A stretch of DNA of 64,000 bases from Aestuariimicrobium soli (lineage in GTDB: Bacteria > Actinomycetota > Actinomycetes > Propionibacteriales > Propionibacteriaceae): NCBI RefSeq assembly GCF_051192575.1, contig NZ_JBPJSQ010000003.1, forward strand, positions 310,001 through 374,000, read 5' to 3'. Under the pieces are notes generated by a model, which was given only the letters and a program-made list of their open reading frames with translations, ran no database searches and was not told where the DNA came from. Positions 16,989 through 25,414 of the stretch are shown piece after piece. A program made the position numbers and the translations under genes. The stretch's first letter is position 1; every line of letters begins with the position of its first letter.

Positions 16989-17810
16989 GTGACCGGGCGA
17001 CGCGCACCCGAGGCGTTCGAGGTCGCGCGGCTGGCGTCGGTGATCGATGGCCGAAGGTGGGTCGCACTGACCGGCGCCGGGCTGTCGACGGACTCGGGCA
17101 TTCCCGACTACCGCGGGCCGGATGCCCGGCCCACCAACCCGATCCAGTACCAGGCGTTCATCGGCGACGAGGGTGCCCGGCGGCGCTACTGGAGCCGGTC
17201 GATGATGGGCTACCGCAGCTTCGGTGGGGCCTCACCCAACGCTGGACACCTGGCGCTGGCGCGGTTGGGATGCCCGGTGCTCACCCAGAACGTCGACGGC
17301 CTGCACGCGTCGGCGGGGTCGTCCGAGGTGATCGACCTGCACGGACTGATCAGCCGGGTGATCTGTCTGGCGTGCGGTCGGACGAGTTCCCGCGACCACC
17401 TGCAGGATCGGCTCGAGGCCGCCAACCCGCACGTGACCGGCCGCATTCCCGCTGGTCAGGCCGAACTTCGCCCCGACGGCGATGCCGAGGTGGCCGAGCC
17501 GGAGGGGTTCGTGGTGCCCGCCTGTGAGCTGTGCGCGGGGGTGCTGAAGCCCGACGTGGTCTTCTTCGGGGAATCCGTGCCGGCGGCGCGCGTCGAGCAG
17601 GCGTGGTCGATGGTGCACGCGGCCGAGGTGCTGCTGGTGGCCGGATCGTCGCTGACGGTGATGAGCGGGCTGCGGTTCGTCCGGTGGGCGGCGAAGGCGG
17701 GTCGTGAGGTGGTGATCATCAATCAGGGACGAACCCGAGCCGATGACCTGGCGACGCTCAGGATCGACGCGGGCACGTCGGAGACCCTGGCAGCCCTGGT
17801 CGACCACTGA
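16989..17810 (+). CDS. SIR2-family NAD-dependent protein deacylase
   Basis: Sirtuin of about 273 residues. The Rossmann-fold NAD motif GAGLSTDSGIPDYRG (about 29-43), the catalytic TQNVDGLH and HGL motifs, and two zinc CxxC pairs (CLAC near 126 and CELC near 178) are all present. It removes acyl groups from lysines, releasing nicotinamide; in actinobacteria a main target is acetyl-CoA synthetase. Tandem GTG codons at 16986 and 16989 are both possible starts; GAGG overlapping the asparaginase stop favours 16989. The C-terminus runs into a REP-like hairpin. Confidence 0.92.
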   Translation: MTGRRAPEAFEVARLASVIDGRRWVALTGAGLSTDSGIPDYRGPDARPTNPIQYQAFIGDEGARRRYWSRSMMGYRSFGGASPNAGHLALARLGCPVLTQNVDGLHASAGSSEVIDLHGLISRVICLACGRTSSRDHLQDRLEAANPHVTGRIPAGQAELRPDGDAEVAEPEGFVVPACELCAGVLKPDVVFFGESVPAARVEQAWSMVHAAEVLLVAGSSLTVMSGLRFVRWAAKAGREVVIINQGRTRADDLATLRIDAGTSETLAALVDH

Positions 17811-17842
17811 TCGAGTAGGCCGCCTGCGGCCGTGCCGAGATC
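17809..17842 (+). repeat. REP-like hairpin at the sirtuin stop codon
   Basis: GATCGAGTA is followed by a perfect 6-bp stem GGCCGC-CT-GCGGCC and then GTGCCGAGATC. It shares its outer parts (TCGAGTA ... GTG-CGAGA) with the element at 60185-60223, and both overlap a stop codon. It may act as a transcription terminator or 3' mRNA stabiliser. Confidence 0.6.
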
Positions 17843-17866
17843 ACTCGACCGACGGGTTGGCAGACC

Positions 17867-19735
17867 TCAGGCGTTCTTCGCGCGGTTGCGGCTCTTGGCG
17901 CGATCGGTCGCGGCCAACTGCACCTTGCGGATGCGCACCGTCTCGGGGGTGACCTCGACGCACTCGTCCTCGCGGCAGAACTCGAGGCACTGCTCGAGGC
18001 TGAGCTTGCGCGGCGGCACCAACTTCTCGAAGTTGTCCGAGGTGGAGGAGCGCACGTTGGTCTGCTGCTTCTCCTTGGTGATGTTCACGTCCATGTCGTC
18101 GGCGCGCGAGTTCTCACCGACGATCATGCCCTCGTAGACCTCGGTGGTGGGCTCCACGAACATGGTGCCGCGCTCCTGCAGGTTGGTCATCGCGTACGAC
18201 GACGCCTTGCCGGCGCGGTCGGCGACCAGCGAACCCGACTCGCGGGAACGGATCTCGCCCGCCCACGGCTCGTAGCCGTCGCTGACGTGGTGGGCGATGC
18301 CCGTGCCGCGGGTCTCGGTCATGAACTGCGTGCGGAAGCCGATCAGGCCACGGGCCGGCACGACGAACTCCATGCGCACCCAGCCGGTGCCGTGGTTGGT
18401 CATCGACTCCATGCGGCCCTTGCGGACGGCGAGCAGCTCGGTGATCGTGCCGAGGAACTCCTCGGGCGCGTCAATGGTGAGGCGCTCGATCGGCTCGTGC
18501 AGCTTGCCGTTGATTTCACGGGTCACCACCTGCGGCTTGCCGACGGTCAGCTCGTAGCCCTCGCGGCGCATCTGCTCGACCAGGATCGCCAGGGCGAGTT
18601 CGCCTCGACCCTGCACCTCCCAGGCGTCGGGGCGCTCGGTGGGCAGCACGCGCAGCGACACGTTGCCGATCAGCTCCGAGTCGAGTCGCTCCTTGACCAG
18701 ACGGGCGGTGACCTTGTGGCCCTTGCCACCCTTGCCGACCAGCGGCGAGGTGTTGGTGCCGATGGTCATCGAGATGGCCGGCTCGTCCACGTGGATCAGC
18801 GGCAGAGCGATCGGGTTCTCGGCGTCGGCCAAGGTCTCACCGATGGTGATCTCGGGAATGCCGGCCACGGCGATGATGTCGCCCGGGCCGGCCGATTCGC
18901 CGGGCTTGCGCTCGAGGCCTTCGGTGATCAGCAGTTCGGTGATGCGCACGTTGTGGCGGGAGCCGTCGCGCTTCATCCAGGCGACGGTCTGGCCCTTGTT
19001 GAGTCGTCCCTGACGGATGCGCAGCAAGGCGAGTCGACCCAGGAACGGCGAGGCGTCGAGGTTGGTGACGTGCGCCTGCAGCGGGGCGTCCTCGTCGTAG
19101 GTGGGCGCCGGGATGGTGTCGAGGATCGTCCGGAACAGCGGCTCCAGGTCCTCCGCGTCGGGCATGCCGCCGTCGGCGGGCTGGGTCAGCGAGGCGCGAC
19201 CGGCGCGGGCCGAGGCGTAGATCACGGGGAAGTCGAGCGCCTCCTGCGAGTGCGACTCGTCCAGCAGGTCCATGAACAACTCGTAGGTCTCGTCGACGAC
19301 CTCGCTGATGCGGGCGTCGGAGCGGTCGACCTTGTTGACGACGAGCACGACGGGCATGTCGGCGTTGAGCGCCTTGCGCAGCACGAAGCGGGTCTGGGGG
19401 AGCGGGCCCTCGGAGGCGTCGACCAGCAGCACGATGCCGTCGACCATCGACAGGCCGCGCTCGACCTCGCCACCGAAGTCTGCGTGACCGGGGGTGTCGA
19501 TGATGTTGATGGTGATCGGCTCACCGTCGATGACGTGGTGTACGGCGGTGTTCTTGGCGAGAATGGTGATGCCCTTCTCGCGCTCGAGATCCATGGAGTC
19601 CATCACGCGGGCCGCGACATCGGCGCCCTCGCGGAAGGCACCGGACTGCTGCAACATGGCGTCGACCAGGGTGGTCTTGCCGTGGTCGACGTGGGCCACG
19701 ATGGCGATGTTGCGCAGGTCTTGGCGTGAGGGCAT
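17867..19735 (-). CDS. typA: Translational GTPase TypA/BipA
   Basis: Ribosome-associated GTPase of 622 residues of the EF-G-like family. G-domain motifs are complete: AHVDHGKTTL (G1), the GITI effector region, DTPGHADFGGE (G3) and NKVDRSDA (G4). The TypA-specific C-terminal region includes GTGWVRMEFVVPARGLIGFRT. It helps 50S assembly and growth under stress. I chose ATG 19735 (MPSRQDLRNIAIVAHVDHGK), which has a GGAGCG ribosome site; an in-frame start 45 bp upstream would add a Pro/Arg-rich extension unlike the family. It is convergent with the sirtuin gene. Confidence 0.96.
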   Translation of the reverse strand: MPSRQDLRNIAIVAHVDHGKTTLVDAMLQQSGAFREGADVAARVMDSMDLEREKGITILAKNTAVHHVIDGEPITINIIDTPGHADFGGEVERGLSMVDGIVLLVDASEGPLPQTRFVLRKALNADMPVVLVVNKVDRSDARISEVVDETYELFMDLLDESHSQEALDFPVIYASARAGRASLTQPADGGMPDAEDLEPLFRTILDTIPAPTYDEDAPLQAHVTNLDASPFLGRLALLRIRQGRLNKGQTVAWMKRDGSRHNVRITELLITEGLERKPGESAGPGDIIAVAGIPEITIGETLADAENPIALPLIHVDEPAISMTIGTNTSPLVGKGGKGHKVTARLVKERLDSELIGNVSLRVLPTERPDAWEVQGRGELALAILVEQMRREGYELTVGKPQVVTREINGKLHEPIERLTIDAPEEFLGTITELLAVRKGRMESMTNHGTGWVRMEFVVPARGLIGFRTQFMTETRGTGIAHHVSDGYEPWAGEIRSRESGSLVADRAGKASSYAMTNLQERGTMFVEPTTEVYEGMIVGENSRADDMDVNITKEKQQTNVRSSTSDNFEKLVPPRKLSLEQCLEFCREDECVEVTPETVRIRKVQLAATDRAKSRNRAKNA

Positions 19736-19855
19736 GGGCGCTCCAAATCTGGGTGGGGGCGCCGGGAAGCGCCGAGCCATCGTAACGGTTGGGGCCGCTC
19801 GTCCGAGAATCGCCCGCTCGCCCTCGCCTTCGTGCGCTCCGGCGGGGGAGGGGCG

Positions 19856-20425
19856 TCAGCGCAGAACGGCGACCACGGCGTCGCGCTGCTCGCCGTCCAC
19901 GGTGAAGGTGACGGTGAGCAGCCCTCGCGCCCGGGCCGTCGAGAAGTCGTCGATGTTCCTGGCGATCCGCACCACGCCGGACGACTCCGCGGTCGGGTCG
20001 ACCCACGAGCCCAGCGCCGTCGCCTTGTCGGGAAGCGGCTCGTCGCCCACCCGCAGGGCCGCCTGGGTGTCGCCCTCGCGGATCACGCGCATCAGCTCCA
20101 CCTGGTAGACCGGGTCACCGGTCGCGTCGTAGACCCACCGCTGACCCAGCGCCGAATGGTCCATGGTGCCGATCAGCCACTCCTCGGCCCCCTCGAGCGG
20201 AGCCCCGCGATAGGTCACCGGCACGTGGTGGATCACCCCGCCCGCACGCACGAGATGCGTCTCGATGCCGACCTCGCCGTCGGGGTCGGTGAACCGGAAC
20301 GCGTCGAGCAGTTCAAGGTCACCACCGTCGGACGAGAACCAGGGCTGGCGCGGCAACCACTCGGCCAACAGCTCGGCCTTCGTGGGCGTCAACGTTGCCC
20401 GGTGAAGCTCGGCGGTACCAGACAT
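19856..20425 (-). CDS. Maltokinase N-terminal cap-like domain protein
   Basis: Product of 189 residues from ATG 20425 with a strong GAGGAGGG ribosome site. The sequence (ELLAEWLPRQPWFSSDGGDLELLDAFRF; GAEEWLIGTMDHSALGQRWVYDATGDPVY) resembles the stand-alone N-terminal cap of actinobacterial maltokinase and glucan-branching partners, with no kinase domain. A role in trehalose/glycogen metabolism is an inference from that similarity. It is divergent from the acyltransferase gene at 20545. Confidence 0.65.
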   Translation of the reverse strand: MSGTAELHRATLTPTKAELLAEWLPRQPWFSSDGGDLELLDAFRFTDPDGEVGIETHLVRAGGVIHHVPVTYRGAPLEGAEEWLIGTMDHSALGQRWVYDATGDPVYQVELMRVIREGDTQAALRVGDEPLPDKATALGSWVDPTAESSGVVRIARNIDDFSTARARGLLTVTFTVDGEQRDAVVAVLR

Positions 20426-20449
20426 GCGACACCCTCCTCGGTGGACTCA

Positions 20450-20503
20450 CCCCAGCCTACGCCGCCGACGTCGGATCCTGTCCCGGACTGGCCTAGGCTG
20501 GGG
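20450..20503. promoter_or_regulatory. Symmetric divergent promoter pair
   Basis: The decamer TAGGCTGGGG occurs at 20494-20503 on the plus strand and as its exact complement at 20450-20459. Each provides a -10 (TAGGCT) for the gene facing away: the GTG 20545 gene, leader about 40 nt, and the ATG 20425 gene, leader about 22 nt. Confidence 0.55.
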
Positions 20504-20544
20504 CCTCGTCCCCCCACCACAGGCATTCGGCAGAAAGGCGACCC

Positions 20545-23385
20545 GTGCAGCCCGGCCCCTCCCGTGGCGCGTCAGACGAGACGTCGCGTTCCGAGATCGG
20601 CGAGCCCGGCTCGGGTGCCGAGGCCACCCCCACCCTCGGTCGCCGCTTCGTCGACGAGATCGTGCAGTCGGCCAGGCGTGCGCAGTTGGCGGCCCGCCGG
20701 GCGCTCGCCTCCGTCGACCCCGATCCGGTGGTGGACGAGCCGGTCGCCCCGCTCAGGATGGTTCCCGTGGTGCCCGGACGACGGACCGCGGACGATCCTG
20801 AGCCGATCACCCCCCAGCCGAGCCCCAACGCCGACGCCCAGACCACCGACCCTGAGGCAACCGAGCCCGAGGCACCCGAGGCTGAGGCACCCGAGCCCGA
20901 CCAGCCCGAGCCCGACCAGCCGAAGCCTCCCGAGGTCGTCCCCCTGCGGCCGGCGGCGAACCTCGAGCCTGCGTCGCTACGCTCGCTCCCGGTGCCCGTG
21001 CCCCGGGCTCGTGCGGCGACGGCAGCGGCCAACCACCTCGGGTCGGACTTCGACTTCGACCTCGATCGCGACGACCCCGACGCGCCGGCCACCCGCACGC
21101 CGGCCGCCCGCACCCCGGCCGCCCGCACACCGGCCGCCCGCACGACTGACCCCGCACCTCAGCCGACCGGCCCTCGCCGGGCGATGGCAGCTCCCCGCCG
21201 CACCTGGAAGCGGGTGCTCCTCGACCTGGCGGTGCACCGTCGTCCGAAGTACTCCACGGTGCGCGGCGACATCGAGGGCCTGCGCGCCATCGCGGTGGTC
21301 TGGGTGCTGCTCTACCACCTGGGCGTGCCCGGGCTGTCGGGCGGGTTCGCGGGCGTCGACGTGTTCTTCGTGATCTCGGGGTTCCTGATCACCGGGCAAC
21401 TGCTCAGCATGGTCAAGCGCACCGGCCGGCTCGACCTGGCCGACTTCTGGTCGCGACGCCTGCGCCGTCTGATGCCGGCGGCGACCCTGGTGCTGGTCAC
21501 GGGCATGCTGCTGGGCTGGTGGTTGCTGCCGCGCAGCGAATGGCAACGGCTCACCACCGACGGCCAACTCGCCGCCGTCTACGTGCTCAACTGGGGGCTC
21601 GCCGCCCGTTCGGTCGACTACCTCGCCGAAGATGCGGGCCAGTCGGTGTTCCAGCACTACTGGAGCCTGGGGGTCGAGGAGCAGTTCTACATCCTGTGGC
21701 CGCTGACCATCATCGTCTGCCTCTTGATCGCGCGCCGCTGGACCAAGCGCGCACTGGTCACCATCACCGCAGGCCTGGCCCTGATCACCGTCGCCTCGGC
21801 GCTCTACTCCTGGTTCTACACGGGTGTGGACGCCGGCCGCGCCTACTTCTCGACGCTGACCCGCCTGTGGGAGCTCGCGGTCGGTGCCCTGGTCGCCTGC
21901 TTCTCGGTCAAGGTGCGCCGCTGGTTCCCCGGCTGGACCGCCGTGCCGGTGGCGCTGGTGGGGCTGGCGGCGGTGGTCTCGTCCGCCTTCGTGATCGGAC
22001 GAACGGACCCGTGGCCGGGTGTCTGGGCCTGGCTGCCGGTCGCCGGTGCCGCCGCGGTGCTGCTCGCCGGCAACGTGCGCTCCGACAACCTGGTCGCCCG
22101 GGCGTTGGGCAACCCGGTGATGCGCCAACTCGGCATGCTGAGCTACTCGCTCTACCTGTGGCACTGGCCGCTGATCGCGATCTGGACCCTGCGCCACCCC
22201 GACGCCGGCTGGCTGTCGAAGGTGGTGATCGTGCTGCTCACGGTGGTGCTCTCGATGCTCACCCTCGGCCTGGTGGAAGACCCCATCCGGTTCTCGGGGG
22301 TGCTGCAGAAGCACGCCGGACGAGCCTTCGTGCTCGCGATCGTGCTGTTGGCCCTGACCATCGGCGTCGCCCAGGCGATTCGTACCCAGTTGCCGACGGT
22401 GAGCCAGGTCGACGTGCTCGGCGACGACCCCAGCGGCAGTGCCTCGGCCGTCGTGCCGACCCCCGTCGAGACCCCCAGTGTCACTCCCACCCCCGAGCCC
22501 ACGCCGCTGCCCGTCACCGGCGACTACACCGGGGGACTGGCGTGGGTGTTCAACTCGTCCGTCGACGGCGTGCCGACCCTGCGCACCGACCTGACCGCCG
22601 CCACCAGGGTGACCCGGACGGTCGTGCCCGACGTCTCGGCGGCCAGCCTCGACCAGCCGTCGGTCTACGCCTCGGGCTGCCAGCGGACGAAGCAGCAGGC
22701 CAACCCGGTGCGGCCCGACCAGTGCCTGATCGGCTCGGGCCCGGTGCGGGTGGCCCTGGTCGGCGACTCGAAGATGGACCAGTGGGAACCCGCCCTGGGC
22801 CTGATCGGCGCCCGGCACGGGTGGACCGTGCAGACGCTGGCCAAGTCGGGGTGCTCGTTCTCGTCGGCCACCCAGTACGAGACCTGCAACACCTACAACC
22901 AGGCCTTGCTCAAGCAACTGCTGGCCGACCCGCCCGACCTCGTGATCACCTCGACCTACGCCGAGCGACAGGGCACGGTCGGCCCCGGCATGGTCGACCT
23001 GCTCGGGCAGTTGCAGGCCAAGGGGTCGAAGCTGCTGTTCCTCGAGGACAACCCCACCCCGACCGTCGGTGAGTCGCCCTACCAGTGCGCGGAGCGGGAG
23101 GGCTCGACGACGGCCTGCGAGTTCGCGAACAACGAAGGCCACGGCACGGCCGATCTGCGCTACGCGGCGCGCGAACTGGGCGCCCCGGTGCTCAGCATGA
23201 ACGAGTGGATCTGCCCGCCGACCCTGCAGAAGTGCCCGCTGGTGGTCGGCAACGTGTTCGTCTACCGCCAGTCGAGTCACCTCACCAAGACCTACGTCAC
23301 GTCGCTGACGCCGATCCTCGAGCGCGAACTCGCCGCCCAGGGGTTCCTGCAACCGCCCGTGTTGCCGCTGCAGCCGAGCCGCTGA
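20545..23385 (+). CDS. Large acyltransferase-3 / SGNH membrane protein (OafA type)
   Basis: Product of 946 residues from GTG 20545. Residues 1-235 are charged, Pro/Glu-rich and repeat-bearing, probably disordered and cytoplasmic. Residues about 235-610 are an acyltransferase-3 domain with about ten helices: RGDIEGLRAIAVVWVLLYHL (catalytic His), GGFAGVDVFFVISGFLITG, FWSRRLRRLMPA and QHYWSLGVEEQFY. After a Thr/Pro linker an extracellular SGNH domain (about 730-946) has VALVGDSKMDQW (catalytic Ser) and SSHLTKTYV (catalytic His). Such proteins O-acetylate exported glycans or wall polymers; the substrate is unknown. The N-terminal extension is unusually long for the family. Confidence 0.9.
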   Translation: MQPGPSRGASDETSRSEIGEPGSGAEATPTLGRRFVDEIVQSARRAQLAARRALASVDPDPVVDEPVAPLRMVPVVPGRRTADDPEPITPQPSPNADAQTTDPEATEPEAPEAEAPEPDQPEPDQPKPPEVVPLRPAANLEPASLRSLPVPVPRARAATAAANHLGSDFDFDLDRDDPDAPATRTPAARTPAARTPAARTTDPAPQPTGPRRAMAAPRRTWKRVLLDLAVHRRPKYSTVRGDIEGLRAIAVVWVLLYHLGVPGLSGGFAGVDVFFVISGFLITGQLLSMVKRTGRLDLADFWSRRLRRLMPAATLVLVTGMLLGWWLLPRSEWQRLTTDGQLAAVYVLNWGLAARSVDYLAEDAGQSVFQHYWSLGVEEQFYILWPLTIIVCLLIARRWTKRALVTITAGLALITVASALYSWFYTGVDAGRAYFSTLTRLWELAVGALVACFSVKVRRWFPGWTAVPVALVGLAAVVSSAFVIGRTDPWPGVWAWLPVAGAAAVLLAGNVRSDNLVARALGNPVMRQLGMLSYSLYLWHWPLIAIWTLRHPDAGWLSKVVIVLLTVVLSMLTLGLVEDPIRFSGVLQKHAGRAFVLAIVLLALTIGVAQAIRTQLPTVSQVDVLGDDPSGSASAVVPTPVETPSVTPTPEPTPLPVTGDYTGGLAWVFNSSVDGVPTLRTDLTAATRVTRTVVPDVSAASLDQPSVYASGCQRTKQQANPVRPDQCLIGSGPVRVALVGDSKMDQWEPALGLIGARHGWTVQTLAKSGCSFSSATQYETCNTYNQALLKQLLADPPDLVITSTYAERQGTVGPGMVDLLGQLQAKGSKLLFLEDNPTPTVGESPYQCAEREGSTTACEFANNEGHGTADLRYAARELGAPVLSMNEWICPPTLQKCPLVVGNVFVYRQSSHLTKTYVTSLTPILERELAAQGFLQPPVLPLQPSR
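21083..21142 (+). repeat. Four tandem 15-bp repeats (TPAAR) in the acyltransferase
   Basis: Units GCCGGCCGCCCGCAC with one- or two-base changes occupy 21083-21097, 21098-21112, 21113-21127 and 21128-21142. They lie in the disordered N-terminal region. Confidence 0.85.
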
Positions 23386-23400
23386 CCGGCGCCGCTCCAC

Positions 23401-23406
23401 TAGAGT
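23401..23406 (+). promoter_or_regulatory. -10 of a leaderless promoter
   Basis: TAGAGT lies 6 nt before ATG 23413. Confidence 0.6.
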
Positions 23407-23412
23407 CTGAGC

Positions 23413-23862
23413 ATGGCGATTCCCGAGACGCATCCGAACCTGATGGCTGCCTCCGGCATTCCGACGCGGCTGCCCGACGACCCTGCCCTGGACGCTCTTT
23501 CCGAGCGCGGACGAGAGGGCTTCCTCGCGGTGGTGCGGGAGTACCCGGCGTCGTCCGTGGTCTGGGCCCTGCTGGCCGAGGGATCGCTGCTGGCGCACAC
23601 CGAGGGTGGCGACGTCGCCGCCTACGCGTACGCCCGCACCGGCTACCACCGCGGGCTCGACGCCCTGCGCCGCGCCGGCTGGAAGGGTGCCGGCCCGGTG
23701 CCGTGGGACCACGAACCCAACCAGGGCTTCCTGCGGGCGCTGTGGGCGCTGACCGTGGCGGCCGACCGGATCGGTGACGCCGACGAGGCCGAGCGCTGCG
23801 CACAGTTCCTGCGCGATTCGTCCGAAGAGGCCTGGCAGGAGCTGAGCGCCAACACCTTTTGA
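23413..23862 (+). CDS. DUF3151 family protein
   Basis: Actinobacteria-specific protein of 149 residues, function unknown. The family core is very clear: YAYARTGYHRGLDALRRAGW followed by KGAGPVPWDHEPNQGFLRALWAL, and the C-terminal AERCAQFLRDSSEEAW. It looks all-helical and TPR-like, with no signal peptide. It lies upstream of purA, as I recall for relatives in other actinobacteria. A -10 just before the ATG suggests a leaderless mRNA. Confidence 0.9.
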   Translation: MAIPETHPNLMAASGIPTRLPDDPALDALSERGREGFLAVVREYPASSVVWALLAEGSLLAHTEGGDVAAYAYARTGYHRGLDALRRAGWKGAGPVPWDHEPNQGFLRALWALTVAADRIGDADEAERCAQFLRDSSEEAWQELSANTF

Positions 23863-23870
23863 GGTGCCGC

Positions 23871-23888
23871 CTCACCCCTGCGGGTGAG
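23871..23888 (+). terminator. Hairpin after the DUF3151 gene
   Basis: CTCACCC-CTGC-GGGTGAG, a 7-bp perfect stem starting 9 bp after the stop, without a U-run. It is a possible terminator separating this gene from purA. Confidence 0.45.
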
Positions 23889-23980
23889 CGTTCACGGCCC
23901 CCGGGCGGCTGGCGGGTCACGGTCCGCTAACGGTCGCGTGCTGATCTCGGTCGGGGTCGGGTGAGGGCCAGCCGGTGGCC

Positions 23981-23986
23981 TAGACT
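23981..23986 (+). promoter_or_regulatory. Candidate purA -10
   Basis: TAGACT lies about 140 bp upstream of purA. The -35 is weak. The leader of roughly 140 nt holds a stem GGTCGG-CAA-CCAGCCGACC near 24078-24093 and a GACATGTC palindrome, but I recognise no known riboswitch. Confidence 0.4.
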
Positions 23987-24130
23987 CGGGTCGCACGAGC
24001 CCCTCGTCCCAGCGATCTCATCGTGCGGTGACGGCGGGGCTCGCGACGTGTCATGCGACATGTCGGGTGGATCGGGTCGGCAACCAGCCGACCCGCGCCA
24101 GCGACTGGACCTCAGATCGAGGGGAGAACC

Positions 24131-25414
24131 ATGCCGGGCATCATCGTCGTCGGCGCCCAGTGGGGCGACGAAGGCAAGGGAAAGGCCACCGACCAACTCG
24201 GGGAGCGCGTCGACGTCTGCGTGCGATATTCGGGCGGCAACAATGCCGGACACACCATCGTCGTCGGTGACGAGAAGTTCATCCTGCACTTGCTGCCCTC
24301 GGGCATTCTCAACCCCGACACCACCACGATCCTCGGCAACGGCGTGGTCATCGACCTCGACGTGCTGGCCACCGAGCTCGACGCCCTGTGGTCGCGTGGG
24401 GTCAACGTTCCGCACCCGCTGTTGAGCGCCAACGCGCACATCATCACGCCGTACCACTCGACCCTCGACAAGGTCACCGAGCGGTTCCTGGGCAAGCGCA
24501 AGATCGGCACCACCGGTCGCGGCGTCGGCCCGGCCTACTCCGACAAGGTCAATCGCCTCGGCATCCGGGTGCAGGACCTGTTCGACGAGTCGATCCTGCG
24601 GCAGAAGGTCGAGGCTGCGCTCGACCAGAAGAACCACCTGCTGCTCAAGGTCTACAACCGCCGCGAGATCGACCCGGTGCAGATCACCGAACTGCTGCTC
24701 AGCCATGCCGAGAAGCTGCGCCCGCACGTGATCGACTCGGCGCGGGTGATCAACGAGGCCCTCACCGAGGGCAAGGTGGTGCTCTTCGAGGGCGCCCAGG
24801 CCTCGCACCTGGACGTCGATCACGGCACCTACCCCTACGTGACCTCGTCGAACCCGACCGCGGCCGGGGCCTGCACGGGCACGGGTGTGGGCCCGACCCG
24901 CATCGACCGCGTCGTCGGCATCGCGAAGGCCTACACCACCCGCGTGGGCGAGGGGCCCTTCCCGACCGAGCTGTTCGACGACGACGGCGAGCAGCTGCGT
25001 GAGAAGGGCGGCGAGTACGGCGCGACCACGGGCCGCAAGCGTCGCTGCGGCTGGTTCGATGCGCTGGTCGTCGAGCATGCCTCGATGGTGAACGCCTTCA
25101 CTGACATTTTCCTGACCAAGCTCGACATCCTGTCGGGCTGGGAGAAGATCCCGGTCTGCGTCGCCTACGACGTCAAAGGCGTGCGCCACGACACCATGCC
25201 GATGACCCAGTCGGATCTGCACCACGCGAAGCCGATCTATGAGTTCCTCGACGGTTGGACCGAGGACATCTCGTCGGCCCGCAGCTTCGAGGAGCTGCCG
25301 GCGAACTGCCAGGCCTACGTGCGCTTCCTCGAGCAGAAGATCGGCTGCCGCATCTCGGGCATCGGGGTCGGCCCCGGGCGCGAGCAGTCGGTGATGATCA
25401 ACGACCTGCTCTGA
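24131..25414 (+). CDS. purA: Adenylosuccinate synthetase
   Basis: Joins IMP and aspartate using GTP, the first step from IMP to AMP. The 427-residue protein has the GTP P-loop VGAQWGDEGKGK at its N-terminus, the NAGHTIVV motif, the IMP-binding TTGRGVGPAY, and DHGTYPYVTSSNPTAAG. The usual GQGTLLD segment is replaced by GAQASHLD (about residue 222). ATG 24131 follows GGGGAG. The last 17 bp overlap the dehydrogenase gene tail to tail. purD and purB lie 3.7-6.5 kb downstream, so three purine genes cluster here. Confidence 0.96.
   Translation: MPGIIVVGAQWGDEGKGKATDQLGERVDVCVRYSGGNNAGHTIVVGDEKFILHLLPSGILNPDTTTILGNGVVIDLDVLATELDALWSRGVNVPHPLLSANAHIITPYHSTLDKVTERFLGKRKIGTTGRGVGPAYSDKVNRLGIRVQDLFDESILRQKVEAALDQKNHLLLKVYNRREIDPVQITELLLSHAEKLRPHVIDSARVINEALTEGKVVLFEGAQASHLDVDHGTYPYVTSSNPTAAGACTGTGVGPTRIDRVVGIAKAYTTRVGEGPFPTELFDDDGEQLREKGGEYGATTGRKRRCGWFDALVVEHASMVNAFTDIFLTKLDILSGWEKIPVCVAYDVKGVRHDTMPMTQSDLHHAKPIYEFLDGWTEDISSARSFEELPANCQAYVRFLEQKIGCRISGIGVGPGREQSVMINDLL

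Noticed and set aside
18287..19729. 480-codon frame opposite typA
   Set aside because: Shadow of a highly conserved GTPase; no start signal.
20977..23712. Long open frame opposite the acyltransferase gene
   Set aside because: It reads through the complement of a well-defined membrane protein and lacks hydrophobic or catalytic patterns.
23863..24130. Riboswitch in the purA leader
   Set aside because: The leader has small stems but none of the conserved purine, PreQ1 or ZTP core sequences that I can recognise.
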